The notes: generated from the sequence alone by a model not told the origin. A stretch of 61,059 nucleotides of DNA from Bradyrhizobium cytisi (GCF_008123515.1 NZ_VSSR01000016.1:254546-315604), one strand, 5' to 3'; shown: positions 9,580 through 19,331, counted from the first letter of the stretch. Made by a program: numbers and translations.

Positions 9580-10269
9580 CTATTCCTTCGTCTGGATACT
9601 GAGCAGGCGGTCCGCAAGCATTACACTTGTCTGCGGCGTTCGAGATGCAACGAAGATGCATCGATAAAGCTTTGTTGTGTTGGCGGGAGCGCGCTCGAGC
9701 CAATTGGTCGGAAATTCATCGTGCCATGGCTGAGTGCGGGGCACGTAAACATAAGGAAAGAGGCGCTTCAACGAGCTGAAGATCAGGGGCCGCGTCGGCC
9801 GGCAGCCCAAGCCGTTTGCGGCCTGCGTCGGGTCGTTCACGTCCTCAACAATCCCATTGACCGCCTCCTCAGCACCAAACGAGACGCAGGTTTCGAGCAG
9901 AAGCATTTCTTTCGTCCGCGCCGCCATCCGCGTCAGCGCCGAAAGCGGATCTGAAAGGTGGTACAGAACCCCGTATGCATAGACGATATCGTGCGCAGGC
10001 AAATCGGCCGGGAAGTCTTGTTCGACATCCACCACGCGCGCTGCCCCCGCCGGAAATCTCGTCCGCAGATGAGCGATGTTCTCTTCCCGCGCATCGGTTG
10101 CGGTTACCCTGCAACCGCGATCCAGAAAGAAGCTTGTATGATCGCCTATGCCGGCGCCGAGTTCGAGAACTGTTCTTCCGGTGATCGGCAGCATTAAGCT
10201 CGCAAGGTGCTCTTGGCGCCTCCTGTTGTGCCTTTGATAGGCATCATGCGTGAAGAATTCTATGGACAT
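9580..10269 (-). CDS. Class I SAM-dependent methyltransferase
   Basis: 229 residues. Motif I VLELGAGIGDHTSFFLDRG is near residue 34, an acidic ATDAREEN after it, and DIVYAYGVLYHLSDP is the post-II motif. This is a small-molecule-type Rossmann methyltransferase and the first gene of the minus-strand polysaccharide operon. It may modify a sugar or a terminal residue. Nothing in the sequence fixes the substrate, and it is unlike the two FkbM enzymes in this operon. Confidence 0.8.
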   Translation of the reverse strand: MSIEFFTHDAYQRHNRRRQEHLASLMLPITGRTVLELGAGIGDHTSFFLDRGCRVTATDAREENIAHLRTRFPAGAARVVDVEQDFPADLPAHDIVYAYGVLYHLSDPLSALTRMAARTKEMLLLETCVSFGAEEAVNGIVEDVNDPTQAANGLGCRPTRPLIFSSLKRLFPYVYVPRTQPWHDEFPTNWLERAPANTTKLYRCIFVASRTPQTSVMLADRLLSIQTKE

Positions 10270-10726
10270 TATAACCGCGCGCGTAACGACCGTGACCAGC
10301 AGGTAGCGCTGCCGCCGCCGAAGGTCCTCTTCCCCTACCTAAATAAAATCCGCTCATCCATATCCCAAATGGGACTGTTCCTCTGTTTCGTTGCAGCTAA
10401 ACGTAAGGAGGCTTTTGTTGTCGACTGATCGGGTGCAGCAGGGGACGGGGGTTCTTCAAGCTACATCACATTTCAAAGAACCGGGTGAGCTCCCGTTTGC
10501 GAGAGCGCGCTATTGATGGTGTGTCGGGACGATTTTCTCGGTTCAGGCGCGCGATCCGGGGTTTATGCGCATCGTGAGAAGGCGGAAACGCCACTGAGGT
10601 GCGCCTTCGTTCTCCGTGCCTGCCGATCGATCGGTCGTGGACCCCGGATATCAACTCTGGCTGGCGCATCATGGCGACACCTTGAGCGACACGTAGATTG
10701 TGTGAACAGAGGCATGGAAGCGGACT
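10270..10726. other. Divergent intergenic region between the exporter operon and manC
   Basis: 457 bp without a credible gene. It contains the palindromic site at 10359-10378 and should hold promoters for both directions. manC has GGAAG about 6 bases before its ATG. I see no clear -35/-10 pair. Confidence 0.6.
10359..10378 (+). promoter_or_regulatory. Palindromic site, copy 1 (CATATCCCAAATGGGACTGT)
   Basis: Half-sites TCCCA and TGGGA are separated by 2 nt. The same 20 bases recur at 15437-15456 and, inverted, at 60649-60668. Here the site lies 90 bp before the minus operon and about 350 bp before manC. The binding protein is unknown. Confidence 0.6.
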
Positions 10727-12139
10727 ATGAGCGGATTGATAATGCCCTTGGTTGTCTGTGGTGGTGCGGGAACACGTCTATGGCCAGCATCGCGTGATGG
10801 CCGGCCGAAGCAGTTTCTGAGCCTTTTCGGCTCACACTCCTCCTTTCAAGAGACGATGAAGAGGGTGTCCGATCCGACGCTGTTTGGTAAGCCTATCGTT
10901 ATCACCAATGCAGCCTATCGTTTCATTGTGCGCGAGCAGCTTGCAGAGATCGGCCTTGAGGCGGACGTGCTGCTGGAGCCTGCGCGACGCGATTCCGGGC
11001 CGGCGATACTCGCGGGTGCGGTGTTTGCCGGTTTGCGGAGTGCAGAGTGCGTCGTTTTCGCACTTGCCGCCGATCACGTCGTGCAAGATCTCTCGGCGTT
11101 CGCCCTCTCCTGCCGGACCGGGCTTGAAGTTGCACGAGATGGATTCATCGTCACATTTGGTGTCACGCCTGATGGACCCTCGACCGAGTACGGCTACATC
11201 CAGCCAGGGGACGCAATCACCGCTGACATCAGAAAAGCCGCCAAGTTCGTGGAGAAGCCGAATCCGGAGCTTGCGGCCAGATACGTTGCTGAAGGGTATC
11301 TTTGGAACTCCGGAAACTTCATGTTTCGGGCCGATATGCTGCTCACTGAATACGCCCGGCTCGATCCTGACACGGTGGCCGCAGTCACATCAGCCGTCAC
11401 AAACGCCACCGGCGATCTCGGCTTCCGACCGCTGGATCCAGCGTCGTTTGAATGCGCGCCGTCCATCTCCATCGATTATGCAGTCATGGAAAAGACCTCG
11501 CGCGCGGCCGTTGTTGAGGTCGCCTGGGGGTGGTCGGACGTCGGATCGTGGCGAGCTGTCTGGGAGCTATCGCGCAAGGACCACCACGGCAACGTTGCGA
11601 AAGGCGGTGCGGTTTTCGAGGACGCGCAAAACTGCGCGGTTGCCACCGAGAAGGCCCTGGTGGCTCTGGAGGGGGTTGAAGATCTCGTCGTTGTGGCCAC
11701 AGAGGATGCCATTCTCGTGTCGCGCAATCGTCAGCCGGGTGCGATGAAGCGCCTCGTTGGCACGGTCCGAAAGACTGCACCGCAGCTGGTCGAGAACCAC
11801 CTCAGGGTGGATCGTCCTTGGGGATCCTATCAGTCGCTGGATCTCGGCGATCGCCATCAGGTCAAGCGCATCGTCGTGAGCCCGGGAGGCCGCCTGTCCA
11901 AACAACAGCACCATCATCGCTCGGAGCATTGGGTCGTTGTGCGGGGGATCGCGCTCGTAACGATCAACGATACGGAGACCCTCGTGCACGAGAATGAGTC
12001 GATCTATGTACCGATCGGCGCTGTCCACCGCATGGCGAACCCCGGCAAAATCCCGCTTGAGCTGATCGAGGTTCAGACCGGCAGCTATCTTGGCGAGGAT
12101 GACATCATCCGCATTGAGGACGACTACAAGCGCCCTTGA
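10727..12139 (+). CDS. manC: Mannose-1-phosphate guanylyltransferase / mannose-6-phosphate isomerase
   Basis: 470 residues, the usual length of bifunctional ManC/AlgA/XanB enzymes. The pyrophosphorylase signature CGGAGTRLWPASRDGRPKQF opens the protein, FVEKPN is near 170, and SIDYAVMEK closes the nucleotidyltransferase half. The C-terminal cupin has PGGRLSKQQHHHRSEHW followed by the metal-site glutamate region. It makes GDP-mannose, the donor for mannosyl or perosaminyl units. The TGATG junction with the next glycosyltransferase suggests translational coupling. Confidence 0.92.
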   Translation: MSGLIMPLVVCGGAGTRLWPASRDGRPKQFLSLFGSHSSFQETMKRVSDPTLFGKPIVITNAAYRFIVREQLAEIGLEADVLLEPARRDSGPAILAGAVFAGLRSAECVVFALAADHVVQDLSAFALSCRTGLEVARDGFIVTFGVTPDGPSTEYGYIQPGDAITADIRKAAKFVEKPNPELAARYVAEGYLWNSGNFMFRADMLLTEYARLDPDTVAAVTSAVTNATGDLGFRPLDPASFECAPSISIDYAVMEKTSRAAVVEVAWGWSDVGSWRAVWELSRKDHHGNVAKGGAVFEDAQNCAVATEKALVALEGVEDLVVVATEDAILVSRNRQPGAMKRLVGTVRKTAPQLVENHLRVDRPWGSYQSLDLGDRHQVKRIVVSPGGRLSKQQHHHRSEHWVVVRGIALVTINDTETLVHENESIYVPIGAVHRMANPGKIPLELIEVQTGSYLGEDDIIRIEDDYKRP

Positions 12140-12939
12140 TGACTGTCACCCACGAAAACAATCTCGACGAAGCGCAGGGAAAGCGATCACCTCTAGTGAC
12201 CGTGGTCGTTCCGTCTTTTAACCAGGGCCGCTACCTTGAAGAGGCATTGCGATCCATCGCTATTCAGAAGATTCCGACTGAAATTATCGTGATGGACGGC
12301 GGGTCGACCGACGTGTCTCTTGCGGTCCTCAAACGCTGGAGTGAACAGCTCGCCTATTGGCGTAGTGGGCCCGACGGCGGACAAGCGTCCGCGATCAATG
12401 AGGGTATCCAACGCGGAACCGCGCCATATGTGTGTTGGCTGAACAGCGACGACAAACTACAGTCTGGCTGCCTGCGCGTGCTTATCAAGGCGCTGGAGAA
12501 CAATCCCGCCGCGCCGGCCGCCTATGGCGATGCCCTGAACGAAAACGCGAGGGGCATCACCACCCCTGTGTGGGTGCAGCCATTTAGCGAGCGTGGTTTG
12601 AGATTGCGGTGCATCATCTCGCAGCCTGGAACGCTCATCCGGCGGGCGGCCTGGGAAGCACTCGGGGGGCTCGATCCAACTCTCCATTTTGCGCTGGACT
12701 ACGACTTATGGTGGCGCCTGTACCGCTCTTTCGGTCCACTCGTCCATATACCGCAGGTCTTGGCTGTGAACCGAGTCCACGCGGATACAAAGACCCGCAA
12801 CAACCGCGCGGCCCATTACGCTGAAGCGATGAGTGTTGTCCGCCGCCACCACGGCAGTCTGCCGCTGAAATGGTGGCTCGCGCAGCCTTATGCGGTGTGG
12901 TGGAAGGCGCTTTTGGCCACATTTGGAAGCGACAAGTAG
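12139..12939 (+). CDS. Family 2 glycosyltransferase
   Basis: 266 residues from the ATG at 12139, which shares one base with the manC stop (TGATG); a TTG three bases earlier is less likely. GT-A motifs are VVVPSFNQGRYLEEAL, DGGSTDVS and WLNSDDKLQSG. It is smaller than the two minus-strand GT2 enzymes but clearly of the same group. Coupling to manC suggests that the enzyme uses the GDP-mannose pool (inference). It converges with the GT4 gene, with 22 bp between stops. Confidence 0.87.
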   Translation: MTVTHENNLDEAQGKRSPLVTVVVPSFNQGRYLEEALRSIAIQKIPTEIIVMDGGSTDVSLAVLKRWSEQLAYWRSGPDGGQASAINEGIQRGTAPYVCWLNSDDKLQSGCLRVLIKALENNPAAPAAYGDALNENARGITTPVWVQPFSERGLRLRCIISQPGTLIRRAAWEALGGLDPTLHFALDYDLWWRLYRSFGPLVHIPQVLAVNRVHADTKTRNNRAAHYAEAMSVVRRHHGSLPLKWWLAQPYAVWWKALLATFGSDK

Positions 12940-12961
12940 CTCGACGCGCCGCGCCCGCACG

Positions 12962-14119
12962 TCAGAAGGTGACCGGACCCATGCCTTGGGGTGTCTTTCT
13001 CCTAGCACCCCTTTCGGAGAGCACCTCTTCATAAAGATCCAGATATCGTTGCACCATAGTATCCGCCTTAAATAGCTTCTCATATCGCAGACGCGCATTC
13101 TGACCCATGCGCCTGGCCATCAGAGGATGCGTACTGAGAAGTATCATCGCCTTTCTTAACGCGTCGGCGTCCGATGGCGGGACCACAAGTCCGGTCTGGC
13201 GATCGATATTGATGAACGTCGTTCCGGTGCCGATTTCTGCCGAGATCATCGGCTTGCCATACATAGCTCCTTCCAACAGGGTTATCCCGAACGCTTCTGA
13301 CCGCAGGTGAGACGGGAATACGACCGCGAAGCACAGCGTCAAAAGAGCGACCTTATCTTCCTCCGGAAGTTCACCGAGCAGCTTGACGTTCAACAGACCG
13401 TGTCTTTTGGCTTGCCTTTGCAACTGACGCTCGACGGGACCGCCTCCGGCAATGACGACAGGGATATCAGTCCCGTTGACGGCTTCCAGGAGAATGTGGA
13501 GCCCTTTGTAGTATCGCAATCCCCCAATAAAGAGAAAGAATCGATTCCCAACGCGGGCGCGCCACTTATCAAGGGTGTCGACAGAGGGCTCCGGGTAAGT
13601 CGATTGGTCGAGCCCGATCGGAATCGCGCAGGTCTTGGATTCGTATCTCTGCAAGGTTTGGCTCGTGGCGCGATAGTTCGGCGAGGTCGCAACGATGCGA
13701 TCGACGCTATCCAGAAAACGCCTCATCAATGGACGATAAAAAAGAAATGCAACACGCTGGCGAACGACGTCCGAGTGATAAGTGACCACAGACGGTTTGG
13801 ATGCGCCGGCAGTCAGATGTACGACATCCATGAGCGGCCATGGAAAATGATAGTGTATGACATCCGCAAAATTGGCCAATTCCGCGAATTTCTTGAATAC
13901 CGATAGCGAAATGCTGGTCGAGGCCAGTTCAAGGTGTAAAGGCACCGGATGGATCGTGTAATTGTCGAAACTTGAAGTGCGCAAAGATTGGCGACTTGGA
14001 AAAAGAACGTCGACTGCGTGGCCGTGCCGCGCAACACCTTGCGCGAGCTGGCCAATAAACTGCGGCACTCCGCCATATGTGTCTGGAAGATGCGTCTTAT
14101 AGAGATGAAGTATCCTCAT
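12962..14119 (-). CDS. Family 4 glycosyltransferase, mannosyltransferase-like
   Basis: 385 residues with GT-B layout. The N-terminal domain starts MRILHLYKTHLPDTYGGV, the nucleotide-sugar domain has FIGGLRYYKGLHILLEAV near residue 200, and the E-x7-E region is SEAFGITLLEGAMYGKPMISAE near 285. GVPQFIGQLAQGVARHGH is the usual N-terminal glycine loop. It probably adds a mannose or related residue from GDP-sugar. Transcribed alone from the minus strand, with a degenerate copy of the palindromic site about 347 bp upstream of its start. Confidence 0.87.
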   Translation of the reverse strand: MRILHLYKTHLPDTYGGVPQFIGQLAQGVARHGHAVDVLFPSRQSLRTSSFDNYTIHPVPLHLELASTSISLSVFKKFAELANFADVIHYHFPWPLMDVVHLTAGASKPSVVTYHSDVVRQRVAFLFYRPLMRRFLDSVDRIVATSPNYRATSQTLQRYESKTCAIPIGLDQSTYPEPSVDTLDKWRARVGNRFFLFIGGLRYYKGLHILLEAVNGTDIPVVIAGGGPVERQLQRQAKRHGLLNVKLLGELPEEDKVALLTLCFAVVFPSHLRSEAFGITLLEGAMYGKPMISAEIGTGTTFINIDRQTGLVVPPSDADALRKAMILLSTHPLMARRMGQNARLRYEKLFKADTMVQRYLDLYEEVLSERGARRKTPQGMGPVTF

Positions 14120-14986
14120 TCGTTTTTATGCTTGCTCAAATTCGGGTTCGCCATGAAGAGGAGTATTTCGAAAATTGTTGTCGACTTCATTGTGGTGTGC
14201 TCGGGCCGTATTGTCCGACGGCCGACGCTCGGGGCTACGGCCGCAGAACTGGGCTAGGCGATGGAAAGCGCCGGCAAGCAAGACGGGAAACGCAATGCGC
14301 GCGGCATGAACACCGCGGCAGTTCGTCACTCGCTAAAACCGCGTGGCTTCGGCCTGGTTACAGCCTGAGGGCGACGTTGCTTATTTCTGGTCAAGAACGA
14401 TCAACGAGCGGCTCCTATGACGACTTGCCTGGGCGACCAATAGCCAACTCGAACGCGCCGCAACGAGTCCCATATGAGATAGGAAAAGCAAAATGTGCTG
14501 AACGTCTCCCGTAGCGTTCCCGGACGGGTGTCCAAAAGCCGCATCTCTGGAACGGGCTCGCAAGTGCCGAGGTTCTTCTCAACGTTTGCGATCTATCCGC
14601 AGTTCGTCTGCGAGTGATGCAGCTTTCCGACCCTATCGCGCGGCGCCAGCAGGCATCTGGATCCTCAGTCGTTGGCATACAAAGCTTTCATCGGCGGCGA
14701 GCGCTTCGCGCCTTAGCTTGAATGGGCGCATTTGCGCGTCTCAACCGCAAGCGCCGAGCGTCTTGAGCTCTTGGCGGAAAGGTCTATCTCTGCAGCGGAC
14801 CGCGACATCGGGCTTGCCTATATCCGCGTGCGGATCGAGCATGCCGCTCGGTTTCATCGTACATTACGTACGAAAACTGATGCGCTTAGACGCAATTGGT
14901 CGTCGAAACGGCATTCGCAGAGTGAACTGCCTCTTAAAGCACCTAATGGCAAGTCTTGAATCTGGTTCCGAATGCGAGTCCCGCCG
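14120..14986. other. Gene-free stretch upstream of the GT4 gene
   Basis: About 870 bp. All frames are short and compositionally noisy, and I recognise no protein. It holds a weak copy of the palindromic site (14466-14481) and probably the GT4 promoter. It may be decayed DNA next to the long repeat. Confidence 0.55.
14466..14481 (-). promoter_or_regulatory. Degenerate copy of the palindromic site
   Basis: AGTCCCATATGAGATA differs by two bases from AGTCCCATTTGGGATA in the exact copies and points toward the GT4 gene. Its distance to that start (about 347 bp) resembles the distance of copy 1 to manC. Confidence 0.4.
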
Positions 14987-15220
14987 ATGATCAGCGAAAA
15001 CTTAGCCGTCATGCGCAACCACCGCATCCTTATCCACCGCTATCGCCGCTGCTTGAAACAGAGCTAGCCGGGCTTGATCGCCAATCTATCGAAAGACGCC
15101 TGTGCGAGGAACATCGCCCTCGATGCGTTAGTCTCGGCCAACTTTCCTTTAGTTATCGAGATTCCCGAACCGAGTTGGAGGGCTGGGCAGACGCGTCAAA
15201 TCAGAATACCCGCATTCTAA
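14987..15220 (+). pseudogene. Frameshifted small hypothetical gene
   Basis: Translation can be pieced together as MISENLAVMRNHRILIHRYR, then LLETELAGLDRQSIERRL, then ALDALVSANFPLVIEIPEPS, using two changes of frame near 15050 and 15110. It resembles small helical rhizobial proteins of unknown role. The 3' two thirds lie inside the 451-bp repeat and recur, also broken, at the right end of the window. No function can be assigned. Confidence 0.45.
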
Positions 15221-15514
15221 GCGCCCGCCGCAATGAAATCCGGCGCGAAAGTAGGGAACGTCGCCTGATGTATGCAGGCACAAAATTGTAGGTTGAGCGC
15301 CTTTCTTCTGGTGACAAGTCAAGTTTCACTTTTGGGGCAATCGCAATCAAATGTCGCCGAACAAGCGTGCAAATCGAACGAGCAAACGCACCGAAAGCTT
15401 GGCTATACGAAACGAACTAGAAATTAAATGAGAACACATATCCCAAATGGGACTGTCGACTTGGATTCGCACAGCTATAAGTTGCCGCAGTGATTGATGG
15501 TGTTTTTAGCTTTA
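15064..15514 (+). repeat. 451-bp long repeat, left copy
   Basis: From CTAGCCGGGCTTGATCGCC to TAGCTTTA it matches the reverse complement of 60591-61042 almost base for base (by eye about 95%). It carries the end of a broken small gene, a non-coding stretch and the palindromic site, and stops 20 bp before the LuxR-type gene. Confidence 0.9.
15437..15456 (+). promoter_or_regulatory. Palindromic site, copy 2, upstream of the LuxR-type gene
   Basis: Identical 20-base site inside the long repeat, about 80 bp before the start of the LuxR-type gene. This is a plausible position for autoregulation or for control by a common factor. Confidence 0.6.
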
Positions 15515-15534
15515 TTATGGCAAGCACAATTTGA

Positions 15535-16206
15535 ATGTTCCGAATGCTCAAGGGTGAAGAGGAAACGGGGCCCGGTCCGAAGGGAGTTCTATTTTGCCCG
15601 AGTGAACTGCGCATCGCTCGCGGGGAACGGCCCAGGATGATTGGTGCGCTTGGACTACTGAAACGGCCTGCGATTGTGATCGATCGTCACGGCTTGGTGC
15701 TGGATGTCAACGACGACGCATTAAAGCTTTTCGATGATGATCTCTCGATCAAGGGGAAACGTCTGTTCGCGGCCGACCCCCAATCGCGAATGAAATTGGA
15801 TCGACTGGTCAACTTGATCCGTCTCGCATCCAGCAAACCAGGCCGTAGCACCCTGCAAACCGTGATCACCAGACGCCAGGGCCGTCCGGTCGTAGTGGAT
15901 GCCTTTGTGCAAGGATTGGAAAGCGAGAGCGAAGACCCGTTGCCGGATGTGGGCGCCCTTCTTCTCCTTACGGATCTGAACGAAATCCTTCAGGTGTCGC
16001 AGAGCTCTGTGATGGAGATATTCGGTTTGACACCCGCTCAGGCTCGTCTCGCATCGCTTCTGGTCGAGGGAAAATCGCTGGAGGAAATTGCTCTCGATAT
16101 GACGATTTCGCCGGGGACCGCGCGTAACCATCTTAAGGCTGTTTTCCTGCGGACCGGGACGAGACGGCAAGCTGAGTTGGTATCTCTGTTGTCTCGCCTG
16201 CGATAA
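15535..16206 (+). CDS. LuxR-type HTH transcriptional regulator with PAS-like sensor
   Basis: 223 residues. Residues about 45-150 look PAS-like (AIVIDRHGLVLDVNDDALKLF). The C-terminal HTH is LTPAQARLASLLVEGKSLEE followed by ALDMTISPGTARNHLKAVF, the LuxR/FixJ recognition helix. There is no receiver domain. A later start at MIGALGLLK would drop a poorly structured N-terminus. It sits within the polysaccharide region and directly downstream of the long repeat with its palindromic site. Control of the polysaccharide genes is a reasonable guess but is not shown by sequence. Confidence 0.8.
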   Translation: MFRMLKGEEETGPGPKGVLFCPSELRIARGERPRMIGALGLLKRPAIVIDRHGLVLDVNDDALKLFDDDLSIKGKRLFAADPQSRMKLDRLVNLIRLASSKPGRSTLQTVITRRQGRPVVVDAFVQGLESESEDPLPDVGALLLLTDLNEILQVSQSSVMEIFGLTPAQARLASLLVEGKSLEEIALDMTISPGTARNHLKAVFLRTGTRRQAELVSLLSRLR

Positions 16207-16215
16207 TATTCGATT

Positions 16216-16245
16216 GCGATCCGGATCGCCGGTTCTTAATTTTTG
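16216..16245 (+). terminator. Possible terminator after the LuxR-type gene
   Basis: A perfect 14-base palindrome GCGATCCGGATCGC starts 10 bp after the stop, followed by TTCTTAATTTTT. The hairpin has almost no loop, so strength is doubtful. Confidence 0.35.
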
Positions 16246-16324
16246 AGTTTTACGCCTGCCCTGCCCTGGCCTGAGCGGTTGGCTGTGGCTGTCGTCAATT
16301 TCACCTCTTTGACAGATTGTCTCG

Positions 16325-17824
16325 ATGTTTCCCAAGCCGAAATCCGTGTTGCTGCCCAACACCTACGCCTTCGAATCCGAGCCGATGGTGAAGGCGACCG
16401 GCTTTCGCGAATACGACGCGCGCTGGCTGTTCCAAAAAGAAATCAACCTGATGGGAATCCAGGCGCTCGGCATGGGGCTGGGTGCGCTGATCGCGGAGCT
16501 TGGCGTCAAGCAAGAGATCGTCACCGGTCATGATTTCCGCGGCTATTCGGCCTCGATCAAATATGCGCTGATCTCCGGCCTGATGGCAGCCGGCTGCAAG
16601 GTGCACGACATCGGGCTCGCGGTGACGCCGATGGCCTATTTCGCGCAGTTCGACCTCGACGTACCCTGCTGCGCCATGGTCACGGCCTCGCACAACGACA
16701 ATGGCTGGACCGGCGTGAAGATGGGCGCCAACCGTCCGCTGACCTTCGGCCCCGACGAGATGACGCGGCTCAAGGAGATCGTGCTGGGCGCCGAGTTCAA
16801 GAACAAGGCCGGCGGCTCCTATCAGTTCCACGAGAACTATCCGGCGCGCTACATCGCCGATCTCACCAGCCGTCCGAAGCTTAACCGCAAGCTCAAGGTC
16901 GTCGCGGCCTGCGGCAACGGCACCGCCGGCGCGTTCGCGCCGCAGGTGCTGGAGGCGATCGGCTGCGAGGTGATCCCGCTCGACACCGAGCTCGATCACA
17001 CCTTCCCAAAATACAATCCGAACCCTGAAGACATGGAGATGCTGCACGCAATCCGCGACGCGGTGCTGCAGCACAAGGCCGATGTCGGTCTCGGCTTCGA
17101 CGGTGACGGCGATCGCTGCGGCGTCGTCGACAACACCGGCGAGGAGATCTTTGCCGACAAGGTCGGCGTGATGCTGGCGCGCGACATGTCGGCGATCCAC
17201 AAGGACGCGCAGTTCGTCGTCGACGTGAAGTCGACCGGCCTGTTCGTGACCGATCCGGTGCTACAGAAGCAGGGTGCGAAGGTCGCCTACTGGAAGACCG
17301 GACATTCCTACATGAAGCGCCGCACCCACGAGATGGGCGCGCTCGCGGGCCTCGAGAAGTCCGGCCACTTCTTCTTCAACAAGCCGTACGGCCGCGGCTA
17401 TGACGACGGCCTGGTCTCGGCGATCGCGATCTGCGACATGCTCGACCGCGCGCCGGGCAAGTCGATGGCCGACCTGAAGGACGCGCTGCCAAAAACCTGG
17501 TCGTCGCCGACGATGTCGCCGCATTGCGCGGACGAGGTCAAATACGGCGTCATCGACGCCGTCGTGAAGCATTTTGAGGGCTTGCAGTCGAAGGGTGCCA
17601 AGATCGGCGGTCAGTCGATCCGCGATCTCGTCACCGTCAACGGCGTGCGCGTCACGGTCGAGGATGGCAGCTGGGGCCTGGTGCGCGCCTCCTCCAACAA
17701 GCCCGAACTGGTGGTCGTGGTTGAGAGCCCGGTCTCCGAGCAGCGCATGCACGACATGTTCGAGATGGTGAACAGCGTGCTGCGCACGCATCCCGAGGTC
17801 GGCGAGTACAATCAGAAGATCTGA
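16325..17824 (+). CDS. Phosphomannomutase/phosphoglucomutase
   Basis: 499 residues, the normal length of the alpha-D-phosphohexomutase family. The phosphoserine loop TASHNDNGWTG is at 120-130 (Ser122). The metal loop GFDGDGDRCG is near 257, and the sugar-binding EKSGHFFF is near 345. The enzyme interconverts hexose-6- and -1-phosphate, supplying mannose-1-phosphate to ManC. It is transcribed alone. Its closest family (AlgC/ManB-like) uses both glucose and mannose phosphates, so the name is left general. Confidence 0.92.
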   Translation: MFPKPKSVLLPNTYAFESEPMVKATGFREYDARWLFQKEINLMGIQALGMGLGALIAELGVKQEIVTGHDFRGYSASIKYALISGLMAAGCKVHDIGLAVTPMAYFAQFDLDVPCCAMVTASHNDNGWTGVKMGANRPLTFGPDEMTRLKEIVLGAEFKNKAGGSYQFHENYPARYIADLTSRPKLNRKLKVVAACGNGTAGAFAPQVLEAIGCEVIPLDTELDHTFPKYNPNPEDMEMLHAIRDAVLQHKADVGLGFDGDGDRCGVVDNTGEEIFADKVGVMLARDMSAIHKDAQFVVDVKSTGLFVTDPVLQKQGAKVAYWKTGHSYMKRRTHEMGALAGLEKSGHFFFNKPYGRGYDDGLVSAIAICDMLDRAPGKSMADLKDALPKTWSSPTMSPHCADEVKYGVIDAVVKHFEGLQSKGAKIGGQSIRDLVTVNGVRVTVEDGSWGLVRASSNKPELVVVVESPVSEQRMHDMFEMVNSVLRTHPEVGEYNQKI

Positions 17825-17945
17825 AGCGGGCTTGCTAAGGCGACATCTGCGGCAATCATAAGCATCACCATCGGCGGTAGGGATTGACAGCCTACTCGAC
17901 TAAATTAGCCTTCTCCGAGTTTTTTTAACCTATTGGAGGCTAACC

Positions 17946-19090
17946 ATGACGACCATCACCTCGGGCGCGACCACACTCAATTTAAGCTCGTCCAACAACT
18001 ACTCTGTTATGGTTCTGGCGAGCTCGCCATCGCGGCCGCTGTCACGGCTTCTGGGACAATCAGTTGCGGGGACGATGCTGCCCCAGTCGCCATATCTATC
18101 CGAGGGACGAGCTTGCATTCGGTCGTGAACGCGGGCGCGTCCGAGAGCTTGGCGTACGATGTAATTGTGAATGGCGGCTGGGAAGAGGCGCAGGGAACGA
18201 CGAACTACAGTAGCATCCTCAATGGAAGCACTGAGCAGATCTTCGGAGGTGTCACCTGTCATACCATTGTCGGATCAGTGGTACTCAGCAGGTGTTCCAT
18301 GGCGCGCTGCCTCGCAGTCAGATTTGCTTCTACGTACTCAAGACATATTCGACGGATGGAGCTTTGGCGCAGTCGTCCAGAGCGGTGGTTACGCAACGTG
18401 CGTAGTGGCGACCAGGCAGGAGGCATTGCTGAATTCAGCACGATTTTTTCCGGCGGCACATTGACGGTTTATGCCGAAGCGGTGAGCGAGTACTCGTCCA
18501 TCTTTGGTTTCGAAGAGTCAAATCTGGAGGGACATCGTGCAGGCCGGCGGTGCTTTGACCATTGAACAGGGAGACTTCTCGAACGCTGGAGCAATAAACT
18601 CCGGCGGGACGCGCAAATATTCGGAACCGACAATGGGAACACAGTCTATTCCGGTGCTACGGAAGTGGTTCAGAGTGGCGGCAATGCTCAGGGCACGATA
18701 ATCGAGGGAGGATTGCTCGACCTGGCTTTAGGAGCAGCGCTGACATCGACGTCGTTCGTCGGCAGCGAGGCGTGCAAAAGATCGAGGGTAGCCAGATGCC
18801 CCTCTGGAACTATCGCGGCATTTTGGCAATGGCGATAAGTTTGATCTTGCGGCCGTGGCTTTCGATCCCTTTGGGCCGAGTGGGTCTGGCCGCACCGCTT
18901 TCGTCGGCAACAGCGTCGATGCCTGGGTCGCCTGGGATTCCTTCCCCTCCAACACACTGAAGCAGTCGGAAGTCTGGATCCTGGCGGACGGCCGCAACGG
19001 CCTTCGCCAGTTACAAGCGCTACTACCTCACTTCTGCCGCCTACGCGGACGTGCACGGCGACCCGTCAACAAGCTCGCCGAGACTGGCAA
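17946..19090 (+). pseudogene. Decayed AIDA-repeat / RTX-like surface protein gene
   Basis: It begins MTTITSGATTLNLSSSN after AGGCTAACC, typical of rhizobial secreted repeat proteins. Fragments such as VNAGASESLAYDVIVNGGWEE and STEQIFGG resemble 19-20-residue 'GG..v..G..' repeats. The reading frame shifts many times, and the remains of the C-terminal domain (KIEGSQMP.GTIAAF, VAFDPFGPSG, NTLKQSEVWILADG) are in different frames. No complete product is possible. It may once have been an adhesin exported to the surface. Confidence 0.6.
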
Positions 19091-19331
19091 ATGAAAGACA
19101 CACTATGCGGAGGCAGGTGAAAGTTGCCCAGGCGTAGGACAGCCCCTTGGTCACCGGGCCGAACGCCGCCGAGGATGCGGTCTCGATCAGCCCCGCGTGC
19201 GTTGAAGAGATCGGCTGCGCATTGTCGATTCTCGCACAAGAACTGCTTGCGATGCACAGACTCGACTCGCCGCCGCGGCTGGATTTCCGTCCGCGCGGTG
19301 AGCGGTCATCAGACGATTAGGCAGCTACCGC

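Noticed and set aside
405..10269. Polysaccharide operon as a Wzx/Wzy-dependent system
   Set aside because: No flippase- or polymerase-like multi-span protein is present, whereas Wzm and Wzt are clear.
14586..14990. 134-codon plus-strand ORF
   Set aside because: Serine/arginine-rich low-quality frame with no homology-like pattern; treated as part of a gene-free stretch.
16301..17200. 299-codon minus-strand ORF opposite phosphomannomutase
   Set aside because: Antisense shadow rich in H, D, V and R; no family resemblance.
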